Assembly (NCBI RefSeq): GCF_003574655.1
Contig: NZ_QNUM01000007.1
Location: 62,001 to 126,000 of the forward strand
Direction of reading: 5' to 3'
Length of the DNA: 64,000 nucleotides
DNA from: Cohaesibacter haloalkalitolerans
Lineage (GTDB): Bacteria; Pseudomonadota; Alphaproteobacteria; Rhizobiales; Cohaesibacteraceae
The position numbers were made by a program, and so were the translations under genes. The notes beneath the pieces are model-generated. The model ran no database searches and had not been told where the DNA came from. It saw only the letters and a program-made list of their open reading frames with translations. Positions 50,991 through 60,742 of this stretch are shown here, in pieces; positions within the stretch are counted from its first letter, which is position 1, and each line of letters opens with the position of its first letter.

Positions 50991-53900
50991 ATGGGCCGGA
51001 TTCTATCTTTAATCGTATCATCTCTTCTGTTCTCGCTGGCTCCCGCTTCAAGCAGCCTCGCACTCGACGGGACATACGGCAGTGAGGTCATCCTCTCCAA
51101 GGACACCGATTATTACGGCTTCGACTTCAAGACCATCAAGAAGGTCACGCTGGATCAATGTCAGGACGCCTGTCTCAAGACAAGCGACTGCAAGGCCTTC
51201 ACCTATAATGTGAAAGCCCAGTTCTGCTTCCTCAAGTCCGATTTTGCCAAGGCAACCTCCTTCAAGGGAGCCATTTCCGGGCGTATCGCCGCCCGCTTTG
51301 AAGAGGAAGATCTCGGCAAGGCCGCCCCGCTTTCCAACCTCACCACCTACCTGCAGGAATCGGCTGTAAAGCTGGCAAGGGCTGTTACCGCTCCGGCCAA
51401 TGCCACCAGCCCTCTCGGCTTTGACGAGCTTGTCGCCCGTGGCAATAGTGCGGTGGATTTCAATGAGGCGGATCAGGCTCTGGGCTATTTCAAGCAGGCC
51501 CTTGCCATGTATCCCGAAGACAGCAATGTCTGGCGCGCCTATTCCGAGGCTGCGGCCCTTCTTGCCCGAACCACTGGCGATGGTCAGGTCGCCCGCACCC
51601 AGCGCGCCAATGCGGTGAGTGCCGCGATCAATGCCTACAACAGTTCCCGCAGCCGCAACAGTCGCGCTGCCGCCCTGTCACAGCTGGCGCGCAGCCTGGA
51701 GGCCACCTCCCGTTTCCGCGAAGCAATCGACAGCTTCAAGATGGCGCTGGACCTGCATGAGAATCCCGCTGACCGGGATGACTATCGCCGCCTTCTGGAA
51801 AGCCACGGCTTCCGGATGATCAACCACAGTATCGACGCGGATCTGCAAAGCCCGCGCATCTGCGTGCAGTTCTCAGAAGATCTGAAAAAGGGTTTCGGCG
51901 ACTTTGCCTCCTATATTCGCATCAACCAGCAGCAGCCGAAGGCGCTGGATGTCAGCAAGAGCCAGATCTGTGTTGAAGGGCTCTCCCATGGCGAGAACTA
52001 CCAGCTGGATGTCCGTGAGGGGCTGCCTGCCGAGAATGGCGAGCAACTGCTGTCCAATCTGCAGCTTGATCTCTATATCCGAGACCGCACGCCGGGCATG
52101 CGATTCAGTGCCAGCAATTACGTTCTGCCAGCCAACAATCGTCGCGGCATTCCGCTGATTTCTGTCAATGCGGATGAAGCGCAACTGGCCCTCTATCGGG
52201 TCAACGACCGCTCGCTCGCCCGCCTCGTGCGCAATTCCGATTTCCTCAACCAGCTCGAAAGCTGGCAGATTTCCGACCTCAAGGATGACATGGGCAATCT
52301 GGTCTGGAAGGGCTCGATGAGTATCGCTCCGGAGAAGAACCGCGAAGTGGTGACCGCCATCCCGATTGACGAAGCCCTGCCCGAGCGCAAGCCGGGGGTC
52401 TATCTGATGACCGCCAGCGCCAAGACCATAGACCTTAATGACTATCCGTCCGTTGCCAGCCAGTGGTTTGTCATTTCCGACATTGGCCTGACGACTTTCT
52501 CAAGTTCCAAGGCGACCGCGCCAAGCGATACTGATGGCAGCAAGGATCTGGGGGGCCTGCAGGTCTTTACCCGCTCGCTCGATACGGCCAAACCGCTTGC
52601 CGGTATCAAGGTCGATCTCATCGCCCGCAACAACGAGGTGCTGGGCAGCGGCACCAGCGATGACAGCGGCATGGTCACCTTCGACGCCGGCCTTGTCCGT
52701 GGCACCGATGGCATGGCGCCAGCCGTGCTCACCGCCAGCAACGCCGGAGAGGATGACTTCGTGTTCCTCGATCTGACCCGCGCCGGATTTGATCTTTCCG
52801 ATCGCGGTGTCACCGGTCGGCCATCACCGGAAGGTGTCGATGTTTATGCATGGACCGAACGCGGGGTCTACCGCCCGGGTGAAGAAGTGCATGTCTCGGC
52901 ACTTGCCCGCGATGACAGCGCCAGCGCCGTTGACGATCTGCCGCTCACCTTCGTGTTCCTGCGCCCGGACGGCGTTGAGGCCCAGCGCCTCATCGGCTCG
53001 GGCAAGGCTCTGGGTGGTTATTCGGTCGATCTGCCGCTTGTCAGCAATGCCAGGCGTGGTAGCTGGAAGGCCCAGATCTTTGCCGATCCGAAAAAGCCGG
53101 CCCTTGGCGAGGTCAGCTTCCTTGTCGAGGATTTCATTCCCGACCGGACAGACATGACCATCAACCCCAATGGCGACACCATTCCTCTGGAAGGTTCGGC
53201 AACGGGCCATATCAAGGGCCGCTATCTCTATGGCGCTCCGGCCGCCGGGCTTTCGCTGTCCGCTGACGTTCTGGTCCGCACGAGCCGCAATCTCAAGGGC
53301 CATGACGGCTATCTCTTCGGCCTTGCCGAGGAAGACAACTCCGGTGTCGAGCGGGTTTCCATAGGTGCCCTGCCGCCGCTCGATGCTAATGGCGAGGGCA
53401 GCTATGAATTCAGCCTTGGCGAGCTGAAGGCCTCGACACGGCCCAAGATCGCCGATCTTGTTGTCAGCATGCAGGAAGGCTCGGGCCGCGCCATCGAGCG
53501 CCGGACACGCTACGCTGTTGTGCCTGAAAACGTCATGTTGGGCATCAAGCCGCAGTTTGAAGGCGATGAGGTCAGCGAGAACAGCGACGCCCAGTTCCAG
53601 CTGATTGCCGTCAATCCGGATGCCAGCCGAGCGAGCATGAGCGCAGTGGACTGGTCGCTGGTCAAGATCGACCGGCAGTATCAATGGTATCGCGAGGGCA
53701 GTACCTGGTATTCAGAGGCCGTGGATCTGGAAAGCAAGGTTGCCGACGGACAGGTCGATCTCGACACATCCGATCCGGCCAAGCTGTCGCTGCCGGTGGA
53801 ATGGGGCCGTTATCGGCTGACCCTCGGCGATACCACAAGCGTCGAATTCAGCGCAGGCTGGTCCAGTGCCAACGGATCGCTTGATACGCCGGACGGGCTC

Positions 53901-56540
53901 GAACTGGCCCTTGACAAGCCATCCTACAAGGCTGGCGAAACCGCCAGATTGAAGGTTTCGCCGCGCTTTGCAGGCACCCTGCTTCTGGCCATCGGTACCG
54001 ACCGCATTTCCGGCACCATGTCCTACGACATCCCGGCGGAAGGGGCGACAATTGACATCCCGGTCGACAAAGACTGGGGAGCCGGAGCCTATCTGCTGGC
54101 CAATCTCTATCGCCCGTCCGACAAGGGCGCTTCCCGCAACCCGATGCGGGCCATCGGCGTCGAGTGGCTTGGCGTGGAGCCTGAAGAGCGGGCATTGTCC
54201 ATCACTCTTGTGGCACCAGAGACCATCCGGCCACATGAACAGATGGTGGTTCCGGTGAAGGTGAACGGCCTCAAGGCCGGAGAGGAAGCCTATGTGACCG
54301 TTGCGCTGGTCGATGAGGGCATTCTCAATCTCACCCGCTACAAGACCCCGGATCCGGTGGGCCGCTATTTCGGCCAGCGTCGTCTCGGCGTCGAGATCCG
54401 TGATCTCTACGGGCGTCTCATCGATGGCTCATCGGGTGCCTTTGGGGCCCTGCGCACCGGTGGTGACGGTGGCGGACCGCAGATGAACTCCAGCGGTGAA
54501 GTGCCGACACAGGAACTGGTGGCCTTCGTATCGGGCATCGTGCGTCTTGACGAAAACGGCGCCGGACAAGTCGCCTTTGACATCCCGCAGTTCAACGGCA
54601 CGGCCCGGCTGATGGCCGCGGCCTGGAGCAAGGAAGCTGTTGGCGGCGGCGAGAAGGATGCCATCATTCGCGACCCGATCGTCGTACATGTGGCCCTGCC
54701 CAAGGTGCTTGCACCCGGCGACAGCTCGCGGGCTCTCATCGAACTGACCAATCTGGAAGCCCCCGAGGGGGATTACCGGATGGAACTGATGACCAATGAC
54801 GCCCTGTCAGCCGACACCGCCAATGCACCGGAAACGGTGGCTCTCAAGAAAGACCAGATGGTCTCCCTTTCCATGCCGCTGACCGCCGCAAGTGAAGGCA
54901 TGGGCGATGTAACCGTCAAACTGACATCGACGGCTGGCGACGGGGTCGGCATCCTCTATGACGCGCAGGTTCCGGTCCGCTCCGGCATCCTGCCCGTGAC
55001 CCACGTCACCCGCGTGCCGCTCGCGGCCAAGGGCGGCGAGTTGAAACTGGATGCTGCCTGGCTCACCGGCCTCAACAAGCAAGGGGCGACCCTGTCGGTT
55101 TCCGTCACACGACCGGGGGCCTATGATGTTGCCTCTCTTCTGATGCAGTTGAACCGCTATCCTTACGGCTGTGCCGAACAGGTGACCAGCGGTGCCCTGC
55201 CGCTACTCTATGCCAAGGATCTGGCGTCCATCCTGCCTCAGGAGCTGGCCGGCCTTTCAGGCAAGGACATGGAAGAGCGCATTCAGAAGGCCATCGACAA
55301 GCTGCTGTCCTACCAGAGCGACATGGGCGGCTTCAGCCTATGGGGCAATAGCTATGTCGATGATCCGTGGCTGACGGCCTATGCCACCGACTTCCTGACC
55401 CGCGCGCGGGAACAGGGCTTCAAGGTGCCGGATGAGGCCATGAAACAGGCGCTCGAGAGCATCAAGAACCAGCTCGCCTATCAGGCCGATCTGGAGAAGG
55501 ATTCTGCCACCGTTGCCTATGGTCTCTATGATCTGGCGCGCAACCGCATGGCTTCGGCTGGCGATCTGCGCTACTATCTGGAGACCAAACTGGAGAGCTT
55601 TGACAGCCCCTTCTCCCGCGCCCAGTTGGGGGCGGCGCTCGCCCTTTATGGCGACCGGACACGGGCCGAGCGGGCCTTCCACTCGGCGCTCTGGCTGGCT
55701 GAAAAACTGGAAGACAACTATGTCCTGTCGTCCCAGTCGGTTTATCACTATTCCAGCCTGCAGCGGGATGTGGCCGGGATGCTGGCGCTTGCCGCAGAAG
55801 TCAGCCCGGACCTGGAGAGCCTCAATGGTATCCGTGAGCTGGCCGGACGGATCTACAATCCGGAACGTCGTCTCAACACCCAGGAACAGGCATGGATGGT
55901 GCTGGCCGCCCGCGCACAGCAGATCAACGCGGGTGATCTGGGCATCTCGGTCAATGGCACAGCCGTAACCGGCACGCTCGTCGAGACCTATCAGGGACAG
56001 GCCATCGATATGGATCCGGTGACCATCACCAACGGTGGCGACAAGCCTCTGGTGGCTCTGGTGACCAGCCTCGCCTCGCCCGAGGAGCCGCTTCCTGCAG
56101 GCGGCAACGGCTTTGCCATTTCGCGCAATTATCATGCGCTCGATGGCAGCCCGATCAGCGTCGCCGACATCAAGCAGAATGAGCGGTTTGTTGTTGTCGT
56201 CAATGCCAGCCAGCTCGAAGATGTGCCCGCACGGCTGATGATCAGCGATCTGTTGCCAGCCGGTCTCGAGGTCGAGAATCCAAGTCTGGTACAAAGTGCC
56301 GATCAGCAGAATTTCAACTGGCTGCCCCAGACCGAGGTTGCCCATGTGGAATTCCGCAAGGATCGGGTTCTGGCCGCGATCAACCGCGAACAGGGCGGCC
56401 CGAAGGACTTCACGATTGCCTATGTGGTGCGTGCCGTCTCTCCGGGCAGCTTCATGCATCCTGCCGCAGTCATTGAAGACATGTATCGCCCCGAGAAATC
56501 GGCCCGTACGGCGAGCGGCTTCATGAATGTGAACCGTTAG
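50991..56540 (+). CDS. bacterial alpha-2-macroglobulin with N-terminal PAN/Apple domain
   Basis: Periplasmic protease trap of 1849 residues. The signal peptide (1-24, ending SSLA) has no lipobox Cys, so it appears soluble, unlike lipoprotein YfhM of E. coli. A PAN/Apple module (about 27-100) carries Cys57, 61, 67 and 79. A helical TPR-like stretch (about 135-255) follows, then the macroglobulin beta-domains with a bait-like region. The thioester motif Cys1394-Ala-Glu-Gln1397 (YGCAEQV) is intact and is followed by the helical complement-like domain. It is followed at 21 bp by pbpC, the conserved partner that repairs the wall after attack. Very secure call; the PAN module suggests extra binding. 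Confidence 0.95.
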   Translation: MGRILSLIVSSLLFSLAPASSSLALDGTYGSEVILSKDTDYYGFDFKTIKKVTLDQCQDACLKTSDCKAFTYNVKAQFCFLKSDFAKATSFKGAISGRIAARFEEEDLGKAAPLSNLTTYLQESAVKLARAVTAPANATSPLGFDELVARGNSAVDFNEADQALGYFKQALAMYPEDSNVWRAYSEAAALLARTTGDGQVARTQRANAVSAAINAYNSSRSRNSRAAALSQLARSLEATSRFREAIDSFKMALDLHENPADRDDYRRLLESHGFRMINHSIDADLQSPRICVQFSEDLKKGFGDFASYIRINQQQPKALDVSKSQICVEGLSHGENYQLDVREGLPAENGEQLLSNLQLDLYIRDRTPGMRFSASNYVLPANNRRGIPLISVNADEAQLALYRVNDRSLARLVRNSDFLNQLESWQISDLKDDMGNLVWKGSMSIAPEKNREVVTAIPIDEALPERKPGVYLMTASAKTIDLNDYPSVASQWFVISDIGLTTFSSSKATAPSDTDGSKDLGGLQVFTRSLDTAKPLAGIKVDLIARNNEVLGSGTSDDSGMVTFDAGLVRGTDGMAPAVLTASNAGEDDFVFLDLTRAGFDLSDRGVTGRPSPEGVDVYAWTERGVYRPGEEVHVSALARDDSASAVDDLPLTFVFLRPDGVEAQRLIGSGKALGGYSVDLPLVSNARRGSWKAQIFADPKKPALGEVSFLVEDFIPDRTDMTINPNGDTIPLEGSATGHIKGRYLYGAPAAGLSLSADVLVRTSRNLKGHDGYLFGLAEEDNSGVERVSIGALPPLDANGEGSYEFSLGELKASTRPKIADLVVSMQEGSGRAIERRTRYAVVPENVMLGIKPQFEGDEVSENSDAQFQLIAVNPDASRASMSAVDWSLVKIDRQYQWYREGSTWYSEAVDLESKVADGQVDLDTSDPAKLSLPVEWGRYRLTLGDTTSVEFSAGWSSANGSLDTPDGLELALDKPSYKAGETARLKVSPRFAGTLLLAIGTDRISGTMSYDIPAEGATIDIPVDKDWGAGAYLLANLYRPSDKGASRNPMRAIGVEWLGVEPEERALSITLVAPETIRPHEQMVVPVKVNGLKAGEEAYVTVALVDEGILNLTRYKTPDPVGRYFGQRRLGVEIRDLYGRLIDGSSGAFGALRTGGDGGGPQMNSSGEVPTQELVAFVSGIVRLDENGAGQVAFDIPQFNGTARLMAAAWSKEAVGGGEKDAIIRDPIVVHVALPKVLAPGDSSRALIELTNLEAPEGDYRMELMTNDALSADTANAPETVALKKDQMVSLSMPLTAASEGMGDVTVKLTSTAGDGVGILYDAQVPVRSGILPVTHVTRVPLAAKGGELKLDAAWLTGLNKQGATLSVSVTRPGAYDVASLLMQLNRYPYGCAEQVTSGALPLLYAKDLASILPQELAGLSGKDMEERIQKAIDKLLSYQSDMGGFSLWGNSYVDDPWLTAYATDFLTRAREQGFKVPDEAMKQALESIKNQLAYQADLEKDSATVAYGLYDLARNRMASAGDLRYYLETKLESFDSPFSRAQLGAALALYGDRTRAERAFHSALWLAEKLEDNYVLSSQSVYHYSSLQRDVAGMLALAAEVSPDLESLNGIRELAGRIYNPERRLNTQEQAWMVLAARAQQINAGDLGISVNGTAVTGTLVETYQGQAIDMDPVTITNGGDKPLVALVTSLASPEEPLPAGGNGFAISRNYHALDGSPISVADIKQNERFVVVVNASQLEDVPARLMISDLLPAGLEVENPSLVQSADQQNFNWLPQTEVAHVEFRKDRVLAAINREQGGPKDFTIAYVVRAVSPGSFMHPAAVIEDMYRPEKSARTASGFMNVNR

Positions 56541-56561
56541 ACCGAAGCGGAAAGATGCGTA

Positions 56562-58697
56562 TTGTCCTTGCGTAACAAGATCAAAACCATGCCGATGCCC
56601 CTCTTCGGCATGGTTCTTTCTCTGGGGATCCTGCTGCTGGTGGCTCTTTGTAGCTGGGGCGGCTTTGCCCTGTTCGACCGGTTCAACCCTCCGCCCCTTG
56701 GCAAGCTCTCCGATCTGTCGGTCGAGGTCGTCGACCACGATGGCGCGTTGCTGCGCGCCTATACCAACGAGGCCGGACAATGGCGGTTTGCCGCGAATCT
56801 CGATGAGCTTGACCCCGAGTTTGTGTCGATCCTTCTTGCCTATGAGGACAAACGCTTCTGGACCCATGGCGGGGTTGACCTTCAGGCCATCCTGCGCGCC
56901 AGCTGGCAGCTCTTGACCAACGGGCGGATCATATCCGGCGCCTCCACCATCAGCATGCAGCTTGCCCGTTTGCTGGAACCGCGCGAGAAACGGACCTTCA
57001 CCGCCAAATTCTGGCAGATGTTGCGCGCCCTGCAACTGGAAGACCGGATGAGCAAGCGGGAAATCCTGACCGCCTATCTGACATTGGCACCCTATGGCGG
57101 CAATCTTGAAGGCATCCGGGCGGCGTCGCTGGCCTATTTCGCCAAAGAACCAAAGGAGCTGAGCCTATCCGAAGCGGCGCTGCTGGTCGCCCTGCCCCAA
57201 TCACCGGAAGCCCGCAGGCCGGACATATCGCCAAGGCGGGCACTTGCCGCCCGCAACACCGTGCTTGAACGCATGGCAACAGCCGGTGTCATGCCGCAGA
57301 GCGAGGTCGACCGGGCCTCGTCAAAGCCGCTGAATGCCCCGCGCCACCCTATGCCGCAACTGGCCGCCCATGCCGCAGACCGTATGCTTGCCGAGGCGCC
57401 GGACCGGCAACGTCACCCGACAACCCTTGATCGCGCATTGCAGGAAAAGATGGAAGCCGTTGTGCGGGATGCCACTGGGGCGCTCGCCCCCAATCTGTCC
57501 GTTGCGCTCGTGCTAGCCGATGGCAGCAATGGCGACATTCTGGCGGAGGTCGGCTCGCCTGACTATCTCAGCGCCGAACGCTCCGGCTGGATTGACATGA
57601 CACGCAAAATGCGCTCTCCCGGCTCGGCGCTCAAACCCTTCATCTATGGACTGGCCTTTGAGGAAGGTCTCGTGCAGGCCGAAACCCTGATCACCGACAG
57701 CCCGGTCAATTTCGGCGGCTACCGGCCAAAGAATTTCGACATGGGTTATCAGGGCGATGTCAGCATCCACGACGCCCTGCTCATGTCGCTCAATGTGCCT
57801 GCGGTCGCCCTGCTCGATGCGGTTGGGCCGGCCCGGTTGATGGAGCGCCTGAAGCGCGGCGATGTGGAGGTTAGCCTACCCAAGGGCAGCGATGTGGGGC
57901 TGGCCATCGGACTTGGCGGTCTCGGCATCACGCTCAAGGATCTCACCCAGCTCTACACGGCCTTTGTCAATGATGGCCGTGTCCAACCGCTCAGAGACAT
58001 CCCACCAAATGGCGATGATGCGCAGGACCCCAGAGCACCCCTGCTGGATCAGACCGCAGTCTGGCATGTGAGCGATATCCTTCAGGATGCCACGCCGCCA
58101 GAAGGATCGGGAAAGCTGGCCATTGCCTACAAGACCGGCACCTCCTATGGCTATCGTGATGCATGGTCGGTCGGATTTGATGGTCGCTATGTCATTGGCG
58201 TCTGGGTAGGCAAGCCGGACAACAGTGCCGTGCCGGGCATAACCGGACGTACGGCGGCTGCCCCGATCCTTTATGATGCCTTTGCCCGCACGGGCCTGAC
58301 AATCGAACCCTTTGCCCCGGCACCGCTTGGTGTCAAACGGCAGAGCTTTGCCGAGCTGCCACCGACGCAGAAACATTTCCGGCTGTCGCCGCTCTGGAGT
58401 GAGGCCTCGTCTGTCCCCGAGCCAGCTCCTCGCATAAGCTATCCACCTGACGGGGCCAAGATCGAGCTCAACGCCACGGCCAACGGTGCCCCCATGCCGC
58501 TGATCGTCAAACTGCAGGATGGGCGACCACCGTTCCGCTGGCTCGGCAACGGGCAGGTCTTCAAGGCCAATGGCCACAAACGTTCCATCAGTTGGCTGCC
58601 AGATGGTCAGGGCCAGTCGACCCTCACCGTCATTGATGCCGCAGGGCGAGCCGACAGCGTCAGCGTGTTCCTTCAGCGACCGGCCCCGGCCCCCTGA
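56562..58697 (+). CDS. pbpC: penicillin-binding protein 1C
   Basis: Bifunctional peptidoglycan synthase anchored by one N-terminal helix (about 12-38). The 711 residues contain the transglycosylase domain (about 60-240; YEDKRFWTHGGVD and SGASTISMQLARLL), the transpeptidase domain with SxxK at Ser355-Lys358, SLN shortly after and KTG at 524-526, and a PBP1C-type C-terminal beta-domain (about 620-705). The start is a TTG at 56562 with GGAAAG eight bases upstream; the nearby ATG at 56554 is out of frame. It lies 21 bp after the alpha-2-macroglobulin gene, the widely conserved YfhM-PbpC pairing. Confidence 0.95.
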   Translation: MSLRNKIKTMPMPLFGMVLSLGILLLVALCSWGGFALFDRFNPPPLGKLSDLSVEVVDHDGALLRAYTNEAGQWRFAANLDELDPEFVSILLAYEDKRFWTHGGVDLQAILRASWQLLTNGRIISGASTISMQLARLLEPREKRTFTAKFWQMLRALQLEDRMSKREILTAYLTLAPYGGNLEGIRAASLAYFAKEPKELSLSEAALLVALPQSPEARRPDISPRRALAARNTVLERMATAGVMPQSEVDRASSKPLNAPRHPMPQLAAHAADRMLAEAPDRQRHPTTLDRALQEKMEAVVRDATGALAPNLSVALVLADGSNGDILAEVGSPDYLSAERSGWIDMTRKMRSPGSALKPFIYGLAFEEGLVQAETLITDSPVNFGGYRPKNFDMGYQGDVSIHDALLMSLNVPAVALLDAVGPARLMERLKRGDVEVSLPKGSDVGLAIGLGGLGITLKDLTQLYTAFVNDGRVQPLRDIPPNGDDAQDPRAPLLDQTAVWHVSDILQDATPPEGSGKLAIAYKTGTSYGYRDAWSVGFDGRYVIGVWVGKPDNSAVPGITGRTAAAPILYDAFARTGLTIEPFAPAPLGVKRQSFAELPPTQKHFRLSPLWSEASSVPEPAPRISYPPDGAKIELNATANGAPMPLIVKLQDGRPPFRWLGNGQVFKANGHKRSISWLPDGQGQSTLTVIDAAGRADSVSVFLQRPAPAP

Positions 58698-58748
58698 AAG
58701 AGGGAGAGGATGAGCGGCGTTCAACGGGAGCGCCTTCAATGGGAACAT

Positions 58749-59399
58749 TCAGAAAAGAGGATCGATCTCGGTGTCGAAGGGCGGGCAGGAAAGCCCCAGT
58801 TGTTTGCGATACCGGTAAACCTGTTTCTCTTCTTCCATGAACTGGATGGATGAACGGATTGGCATGGGATCATCGACAACCCGGGCCAGCATCCAGCCCC
58901 CTTCAACAAGCAGCAACGCCTTGCGCAGGGCCATGAAGGAGTCCCGCTCGGACAGGCCAAATGTTGCCCCTTCCTCGACCGCCTTGCTTTTGAGCCGGGC
59001 ATAGAGAGCCCGGGCCTCGTTGCTGAAGAAGGCGTTTCGCTCTCCCCCCTCCTGCAGCGTTGCCGAAACGGTCAGGAACCGCCAGTTGCCATGCTCTTCA
59101 AAAAGCTGATAGACCCGCTTGCACAACTCGACCATGGCATCGTGAAAATCGCCTCCATTGGTGCGCGCCACTTCGCAGGCTGTCTCGATGTGCTTGACCA
59201 GTTGAGAGCAGGAATAGCGGGCAGCAGCAACCGCAAGGTCGCTTTTGCCACCGGGAAAATGATGATAAAGCGATCCCCGTGTAACATTCGCCTGTGCCAG
59301 GATGTCAGATATACCTGTTGCCGCGTAGCCTTTTTGACGCAGGAGATCAGCCGCAGCGATCATCAACTTCTGATATGTGGAATGTTCCATTAATTTCAC
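58749..59399 (-). CDS. TetR/AcrR-family regulator
   Basis: A 216-residue repressor. Helix-turn-helix at about 10-55: AAADLLRQKGYAATGISDILAQANVTRGSLYHHFPGGKSDL, a textbook TetR start, then a helical ligand domain similar to YbiH/NemR-like C-terminal domains. A perfect TAGACC-N4-GGTCTA operator begins 11 bp upstream of the start, so it almost certainly represses itself. ATG 59399 or 59390 may be used. No divergent target gene is adjacent: the upstream side is gene-free for 470 bp. It converges with pbpC. Confidence 0.92.
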   Translation of the reverse strand: MKLMEHSTYQKLMIAAADLLRQKGYAATGISDILAQANVTRGSLYHHFPGGKSDLAVAAARYSCSQLVKHIETACEVARTNGGDFHDAMVELCKRVYQLFEEHGNWRFLTVSATLQEGGERNAFFSNEARALYARLKSKAVEEGATFGLSERDSFMALRKALLLVEGGWMLARVVDDPMPIRSSIQFMEEEKQVYRYRKQLGLSCPPFDTEIDPLF

Positions 59400-59409
59400 T
59401 TTACAGCGC

Positions 59410-59425
59410 TAGACCATTCGGTCTA
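59410..59425. promoter_or_regulatory. TetR-type operator
   Basis: TAGACC (59410-59415), ATTC, GGTCTA (59420-59425): a perfect inverted repeat immediately upstream of the TetR gene. The form TAGACC-N4-GGTCTA is, from memory, that of the E. coli NemR box, which senses electrophiles. Confidence 0.75.
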
Positions 59426-59869
59426 AACCACTCGTGGTTTGAACCAATGGGTGGGGTATTCTTCCTTTCAAATCGCCCCTTCAAATCGTCCTTGGGATAG
59501 TCAGGTCGGCAGACTGGAGCTATTTCCAAGTTATAACAGGATTCGTCTGGAGTTTTCTCCGCGGAACGGAAATGTTTCCGGTTGCCAGAACGTGTTAGGC
59601 GTCAGTCATCATTTTTTGACCAGCATAGGGGCGATTGACCAGCATTGGCATAATTCCCAATTTAGTCCCCACTAGACCCACGGAAATATGCCAAAGACCA
59701 TACCGCACCTTCCCCCAGATATGGTGCGGTATGGTCGCCCTTTTACCTGTAACGTTACAATTTTAGAAATAATTGAACTTTCAAAAAAAATCGGCCCACA
59801 TTTGACCATGTGAACCGATTGCAATTTTCTATGCCTGATCAGCAATGATGGGCGGTGTTCCTCACCCTG
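59426..59869. other. gene-free stretch between tetR and purU with repeats and a perfect hairpin
   Basis: No gene is recognised. TTGACCAGCAT occurs twice (59616-59626 and 59635-59645). ACCATACCGCACC (59697-59709) and GGTGCGGTATGGT (59723-59735) form a perfect 13-bp stem with a 13-base loop, followed by CGCCCTTTT. Together with the purU terminator this suggests a short transcribed RNA or a remnant element on the plus strand. Confidence 0.45.
59783..59820 (-). terminator. terminator of purU
   Basis: On the minus strand AATCGG...CCGATT enclose CACAT/ATGTG, followed by a run of eight or more Ts (A-run 59783-59790 on plus). A strong intrinsic terminator 50 bp past the purU stop. Confidence 0.85.
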
Positions 59870-60742
59870 TCACTTGCTGAAGACCACTGTGCGGTTGCCG
59901 TCAATGAACACGCGTCCTTCGGAGTGAAGGCGCAACGCGCGGGAGAGCACCCGGGCTTCGATGTCGCGCCCGCGGCTGACCAGTTCGTCCGGGTTGTAGG
60001 CGTGGTTCACCCGTTCGGTGTCCTGCTCGATGATCGGGCCTTCGTCGAGGTCCGGCGTCACATAATGCGCAGTGGCACCGATCAGCTTCACGCCGCGTTC
60101 CCAAGCGCGATGATAAGGCTTGGCACCCTTGAAGGCCGGCAGGAAGGAGTGGTGGATGTTGATGACCTTGCCAAAATGCTTTCTGGACAGGTCGTCCGAC
60201 AGAATCTGCATGTAACGGGCCAGAACAATCAGCTCGGCTCCGGTGCGATCGACCAGTTCATCCATCTTGGCTTCCTGTTCCTTCTTGTTCTCCTTGGTCA
60301 CCGGCCAGAGATAGAAGGGGATGCCCAGACGTTCTACCGTGTTGCGGCTGTCGGCATGGTTTGAGACGACCGCCTTGATGTCGAGAGGCAGGGTGCCCTT
60401 CTGAACGCGATAGAGGATGTCCTGCAGGCAATGGTCAAACTTGGAAACCATCAGCACGGTCGCCACCTTCTTGTCAGCCGGACAGAAGGAGATGACGGCG
60501 TCGAACTTGGCCGCAAACTCGTCAATCGAGGTCTGCAAGGCTACAAAATCGATCCCCTCCGGGGTCGCCAGAACCACACGCATGAAGAAAGAACCGAGAC
60601 CGTCTTCGCGATTGGAATTCGCCGCGGGCTGGAAAAACTGATTGCTCTCCAGAATGTTGCAACCGAAGGCCAGAAGACGCGCGCTGAGGTCGGCGACGAC
60701 ACCGGGCTGATCCGGGCAGGTCATTTTCAAAATCATGCTCAT
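59870..60742 (-). CDS. purU: formyltetrahydrofolate deformylase
   Basis: Hydrolyses 10-formyl-THF to formate and THF, supplying formate or balancing one-carbon pools. From the ATG at 60742 the protein is 290 residues, the family size; the frame extends much further upstream, but that part is not protein-like. An N-terminal ACT domain (about 3-85; LKMTCPDQPGVVADLSARLL) precedes the formyltransferase fold with the catalytic Asn, His and Asp in NIHHSFLPAFKG and HYVTPDLDEGPII. It is monocistronic with its own terminator, divergent from a flavoprotein gene. Confidence 0.95.
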   Translation of the reverse strand: MSMILKMTCPDQPGVVADLSARLLAFGCNILESNQFFQPAANSNREDGLGSFFMRVVLATPEGIDFVALQTSIDEFAAKFDAVISFCPADKKVATVLMVSKFDHCLQDILYRVQKGTLPLDIKAVVSNHADSRNTVERLGIPFYLWPVTKENKKEQEAKMDELVDRTGAELIVLARYMQILSDDLSRKHFGKVINIHHSFLPAFKGAKPYHRAWERGVKLIGATAHYVTPDLDEGPIIEQDTERVNHAYNPDELVSRGRDIEARVLSRALRLHSEGRVFIDGNRTVVFSK

